In this document: positions 15,886 to 18,630 of the stretch, one piece after another
Layout of the letters: each line of letters starts with the position of its first letter
How positions within the stretch are numbered: the stretch's first letter is position 1
Assembly (NCBI GenBank): GCA_016929305.1
Contig: JAFGJC010000149.1
Location: 1-18,630 of the forward strand
Origin: a candidate division CSSED10-310 bacterium
GTDB lineage: Bacteria; CSSED10-310; JAFGJC01
Direction: 5' to 3'
DNA length: 18,630 nucleotides
The notes under the pieces: generated by a model
The model's input: the letters and a program-made list of their open reading frames with translations, nothing else
Database searches by the model: none
What the model was told of the DNA's origin: nothing
Translations under genes and position numbers: made by a program

Positions 15886-16629
15886 TCATTTCGTATTGAC
15901 TTCCCGATTTAATCTTTCCAAAGGCACATAGCATTTCATGTACCTGTTCCCTTTTACATCCTGGTAGTTACCTTGAGAATTTGGCACCATAATTGTTGCG
16001 CGTTTGGTGATTCGCACAATTTTCCCGGAATACTGTTGCTTTCCTATTGAAAATCGAACGATACTGCCAATATCAAAACCAAAACGCTTTCGAGCTCTCT
16101 CCCTTTGGGTTACCAATTGATGATGTGTGTCGGAATGTCCATATACCTGCCTGGCAAGTTGTTTGAAACGATCGGCTTTGCAACTGGAGTTACCGAACTG
16201 GATAATTTCATAAATATGAACCGACTCGTGTTCCATTACACGCATAAGAGCTTCCAACCGGTTTTTGCAGATCAGACCGTTTACTTTTATCGGTCGATCC
16301 GTATCCCTGTATGATTGGAACAGCAGGATGCTGCTGATTTTAAGTGAAAACTGCCGTGTTCTGGGATTGTATTCCGTTTTTCCTGCTGAACGGGTCATTT
16401 TTCGAGAAAGATGGAAAGCGACAGGATAATCATGGTTTTTTTTGAAAAATCCATTCCAGAAGTAATGATCATAAAGTTGAAAAAGGTATTTGATATCGTT
16501 CTGGCTGATACGGGCAAAATTGCCGGTCCGGATGAACGGTGAATTCGCAAGAATTCTGCGATAGATGACATTCCGGCAGGCTTTAATTTTGCCTTGATGA
16601 CGGGTCATGTCCGGTGGGAGTTTTTTCAC
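15886..16629 (-). CDS. SprT-like metalloprotease with C-terminal SH3/KOW-like domain
   Basis: A 247-residue protein of the SprT-like zinc protease type, a group whose eukaryotic member SPRTN cleaves DNA-protein crosslinks. A helical lead (about 44-62, NDIKYLFQLYDHYFWNGFF) is followed by short beta strands, and then the active-site helix ALMRVMEHESVHIYE with HExxH at His134-Glu135-His138. The usual third-ligand motif HGxxF is replaced by CKADRF (150-155). Downstream is VYGHSDTHH (162-170). From about 186 a small beta domain with FDIGSIVRF, YSGKIVRITKRATIMV and VPLERL resembles KOW/SH3-like tails of SprT proteins. Start GTG at 16627-16629 has only a weak ribosome-binding site; the ATG at residue 8 is an alternative. 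It is transcribed away from the HD-GYP gene 46 bp upstream. The bacterial substrate is unknown. Confidence 0.82.
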   Translation of the reverse strand: MKKLPPDMTRHQGKIKACRNVIYRRILANSPFIRTGNFARISQNDIKYLFQLYDHYFWNGFFKKNHDYPVAFHLSRKMTRSAGKTEYNPRTRQFSLKISSILLFQSYRDTDRPIKVNGLICKNRLEALMRVMEHESVHIYEIIQFGNSSCKADRFKQLARQVYGHSDTHHQLVTQRERARKRFGFDIGSIVRFSIGKQQYSGKIVRITKRATIMVPNSQGNYQDVKGNRYMKCYVPLERLNREVNTK

Positions 16630-16675
16630 AAAGATTTTCTTTCATCACGAATGATTATTTAGTATATCTTCAGCG

Positions 16676-18277
16676 ATGATTAACGCAACCGTTAGAGCAT
16701 TTTCAAGACATGTTCAAGAAATTCCGCCAATTACCACTGCATCCCCGGCGGCTCAGGAGAAGCATGCGGCAATGGTGGACAAATGGCTTGCGTCCCTGCC
16801 GCTGCTAACCGATAGTCGCGGTACTCGACCAACAGATTTTCAACAGCTTCTCAATGAATCGTTGAACAGCGCGATGCAGCTTTCCGCGAAAGGTGACGAT
16901 ATTTCAGCGTGGTTAGGTTTGAAGCGGTTGGCTTCCGTAACAGAGACGGCGCATCCCGGAAGACTGGCAGCCAATCAATATGCCGCTGCTGCGTTTCTGA
17001 GTGCATGCCTGTTTATTCATCAGGAAACTGATGCATTGCTTGAAAAAATGAGATCGCATTTCTGTGAACAGGAACATCCGATTGCCGCTAAATATTGGTT
17101 TGTGAAAGGTCTTAGTCTCAATTTGCGTCATCATTGGCTTGATGCCATCCCCTGTCTTCAGCTTTCCTATGAACATGTGGAAAAATGTTCGCCACGTGAA
17201 ATCAAAAAATGGTTTCCTTGCGATCGGCATGATGATCTTTTGGCTAATCGACAGCTAAACCTAAGTGACTGCTGGATAAATCTAGGGTGGCAAACAGAAG
17301 GAAAGGAACGGTCGGAATGTATAAAAAGCGCGCGAAAACACCTTGCCAGAGCTGCAACGTATCATCTGAATCCTGTGAGCAGCTTTCTTTATCAGTTGAA
17401 TACCATTGAGACCGAGATACTCGAGGGAAATCTGGAGGAGGCGCGAGAACATATTCAATATTTGAATCAGAAACAGACAGTAACGTCACCCCGAGCGGCG
17501 CGATTGCGGCCCGGTCTTTTCTATATGCACGCACGGTTATCATTACAGGAGCAGAATACCTCAGCGATGATTACTCATTTGTCCCAAGCATTGGCGGAAT
17601 CCTCTCGATTCCCGGATCCGATGCAGGAATTGATGGTTGTTGATTTTTCATTGAGTTTAATGGAATCGGCATCCATTGAGAGGAAACGGATGGAACCGTT
17701 TTTTGAAGCGATGGTGGTGATGCTTGAAGCCAAAGACTGGTATACCGGACGCGATCACTCCCGATCCGTTGCGGAATTTTCACTTAAACTCTGGCAGCAA
17801 TGGCAATCCGGAAGCCAGTCACCGGAATTCCTGGAGGATCTGTATTGGGCGGGTTATCTGCATGATGTCGGCAAGTTGAGGCTTTCCCGAAGTCTTTTAA
17901 ACAAGATCGCTCCGCTGAGTGAAGAAGAATGGGAGTTGTTAAGGCTGCATCCTGGATATGCTCAGTCCATTCTGGATCGGTTTGGATTCAAACAGATTGC
18001 CATCTGGGTTGGCGAACATCATCAGGATGCATGCGGTACAGGCTATCCCGGAAAATTAGCGGCATCACCGGTTGGCATGTGCATCGCCGTTGCCGATTAT
18101 CTGGAGGCCAGCACCAGCGCAAACCGGAAATACAGACGTCCCAAAACCTTTACTGAAGCCATTCATGAACTTAAGACAAATTTTCATGACAGGTACCCTG
18201 AAAAACTCCTGAAATCGGCAGAAATAGTAGGAAAGCAATCGATACATCATGACATATCGGGAATATTTAAAACATAA
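16676..18277 (+). CDS. TPR-like sensor with C-terminal HD-GYP phosphodiesterase domain
   Basis: A 533-residue soluble protein. Residues about 60-335 are helical and TPR-like, with repeated AAxxxLSACLFI, WLDAIPCLQLSYEHV and EGNLEEAREHIQYL patterns. The HD-GYP domain occupies about 345-520 and keeps the metal ligands: His361, HD at 396-397, His425, HH at 448-449, and Asp474. The signature loop reads DACGTGYP (451-458) rather than the common YDGxGYP. Members of this family hydrolyse c-di-GMP or, in some bacteria, 3',3'-cGAMP. No transmembrane segment or receiver domain is present, so the TPR-like part probably supplies regulation by protein contact. The ATG at 16676 has no clear ribosome-binding site; Met33 is a possible later start. 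The end overlaps the next gene by 29 nt. Confidence 0.88.
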   Translation: MINATVRAFSRHVQEIPPITTASPAAQEKHAAMVDKWLASLPLLTDSRGTRPTDFQQLLNESLNSAMQLSAKGDDISAWLGLKRLASVTETAHPGRLAANQYAAAAFLSACLFIHQETDALLEKMRSHFCEQEHPIAAKYWFVKGLSLNLRHHWLDAIPCLQLSYEHVEKCSPREIKKWFPCDRHDDLLANRQLNLSDCWINLGWQTEGKERSECIKSARKHLARAATYHLNPVSSFLYQLNTIETEILEGNLEEAREHIQYLNQKQTVTSPRAARLRPGLFYMHARLSLQEQNTSAMITHLSQALAESSRFPDPMQELMVVDFSLSLMESASIERKRMEPFFEAMVVMLEAKDWYTGRDHSRSVAEFSLKLWQQWQSGSQSPEFLEDLYWAGYLHDVGKLRLSRSLLNKIAPLSEEEWELLRLHPGYAQSILDRFGFKQIAIWVGEHHQDACGTGYPGKLAASPVGMCIAVADYLEASTSANRKYRRPKTFTEAIHELKTNFHDRYPEKLLKSAEIVGKQSIHHDISGIFKT

Positions 18278-18630
18278 CAAAGATCTTATCGCTATGGTAC
18301 ATCTCCCGGCGCTTCCGGGAACACCGCGAAATACACTGACTCCCGAACGAATTATCGAAACGGCGTTGTCTGAAGCGTTATTCTATCAACACGCGGGATT
18401 TCAGACGGTCATGATCGAGAATATGCATGATGTGCCGTATGCCCGTTCAGCAGGTGCTGAAATTACAGCACTCATGGGTATCATCGGCAAAAAGATCAAG
18501 GAACAGGGATTATTCTGCGGCATACAAATACTTGCCGGTTGTAACATAGAAGCCTTGGGAACAGCACTTGCCGCCGGTCTGGATTTTATCCGTGTTGAAG
18601 GTTTCGTTTTCGGGCACATAGCGGACGAGG
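18249..18630 (+). CDS. BtpA/SgcQ-family TIM-barrel protein, 3' end outside window
   Basis: The first 127 residues are visible. The family signatures are clear: IAMVHLPALPGTP near residues 14-26, VMIENMHDVPYA (about 54-65), GIQILAGCNIEAL and FIRVEGFVFGHIADE at the window end. BtpA was named for a cyanobacterial factor needed for photosystem I accumulation. Relatives in non-photosynthetic bacteria, such as SgcQ, are predicted TIM-barrel enzymes with unknown or sugar-related substrates, so a photosynthetic role should not be assumed. The ATG at 18249 lies inside the end of the HD-GYP gene (29-nt overlap), pointing to co-transcription and translational coupling. Met16 at 18294 is an alternative start but would cut close to the conserved VHLP motif. 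Confidence 0.88.
   Translation, partial: MTYREYLKHNKDLIAMVHLPALPGTPRNTLTPERIIETALSEALFYQHAGFQTVMIENMHDVPYARSAGAEITALMGIIGKKIKEQGLFCGIQILAGCNIEALGTALAAGLDFIRVEGFVFGHIADE

Noticed and set aside
16630..16675. Leaderless promoter (TAGTAT close to the ATG) for the TPR-HD-GYP gene
   Set aside because: The -10-like hexamer has no acceptable -35 at normal spacing, so I do not call it a promoter.
18249..18630. Evidence for a photosynthetic organism from BtpA
   Set aside because: BtpA/SgcQ-family proteins are widespread in non-photosynthetic bacteria, and nothing else in the window relates to photosynthesis.
1..18630. tRNA, rRNA, CRISPR arrays, insertion sequences or attachment sites
   Set aside because: I saw no cloverleaf, regularly spaced repeats, transposase or integrase motifs, or long terminal inverted repeats by eye.

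Overview
This window looks like chromosomal DNA from an uncultured or poorly characterised bacterium with a Gram-negative-style envelope. That is inference, from a lipoprotein signal, an Rrf2 regulator, HD-GYP domains and very long kinase/ATPase/TPR proteins; composition by eye is mid-40s per cent GC. Large kinase-STAND-TPR proteins are common in myxobacteria, planctomycetes and several candidate phyla, and nothing here fixes the phylum. I see no transposase, integrase, phage gene, tRNA, rRNA or CRISPR array, and no gene-free gap exceeds about 190 bases. Several genes start with TTG or GTG.

Region A (1-6080, minus strand) is a compact seven-gene operon. In transcription order it reads: Rrf2 regulator, cysK, cysE, larE-type sulfur transferase, mnmA, SAM methyltransferase, Ser/Thr protein kinase (cut by the window edge). 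Gene spacing is tight: 38 and 22 nt gaps, two ATGA-type overlaps, a 14-nt overlap and a 7-nt gap. A promoter with a perfect 15-bp palindrome across its -10 region sits upstream of the regulator gene. The genes link cysteine synthesis to sulfur transfer. Both PP-loop enzymes carry a CxxC plus a distal Cys, and the regulator carries a cysteine cluster, so iron-sulfur-dependent chemistry and sensing are plausible.

Region B (6197-15737) holds two huge paralogous signalling genes facing each other. The plus-strand gene encodes 1654 residues: pseudokinase, STAND-type ATPase, TPR array, GAF and HD-GYP. The minus-strand gene encodes 1252 residues: intact Ser/Thr kinase, STAND-type ATPase and TPR array. 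Between them is a small minus-strand lipoprotein gene with its own promoter and a strong ribosome-binding site.

Region C (15886-18630) has a minus-strand SprT-like metalloprotease with an SH3/KOW-like tail. Divergent from it, 46 bp away, is a plus-strand TPR-like/HD-GYP protein whose end overlaps the start of a BtpA/SgcQ-family TIM-barrel gene, which is truncated by the window end.

The strongest candidate for something new is the kinase/pseudokinase pair, in which one member appears to have lost phosphotransfer and gained a cyclic-dinucleotide phosphodiesterase output. Second is the sulfur operon, with an orphan LarE, a cysteine-rich CysE and a terminal kinase.
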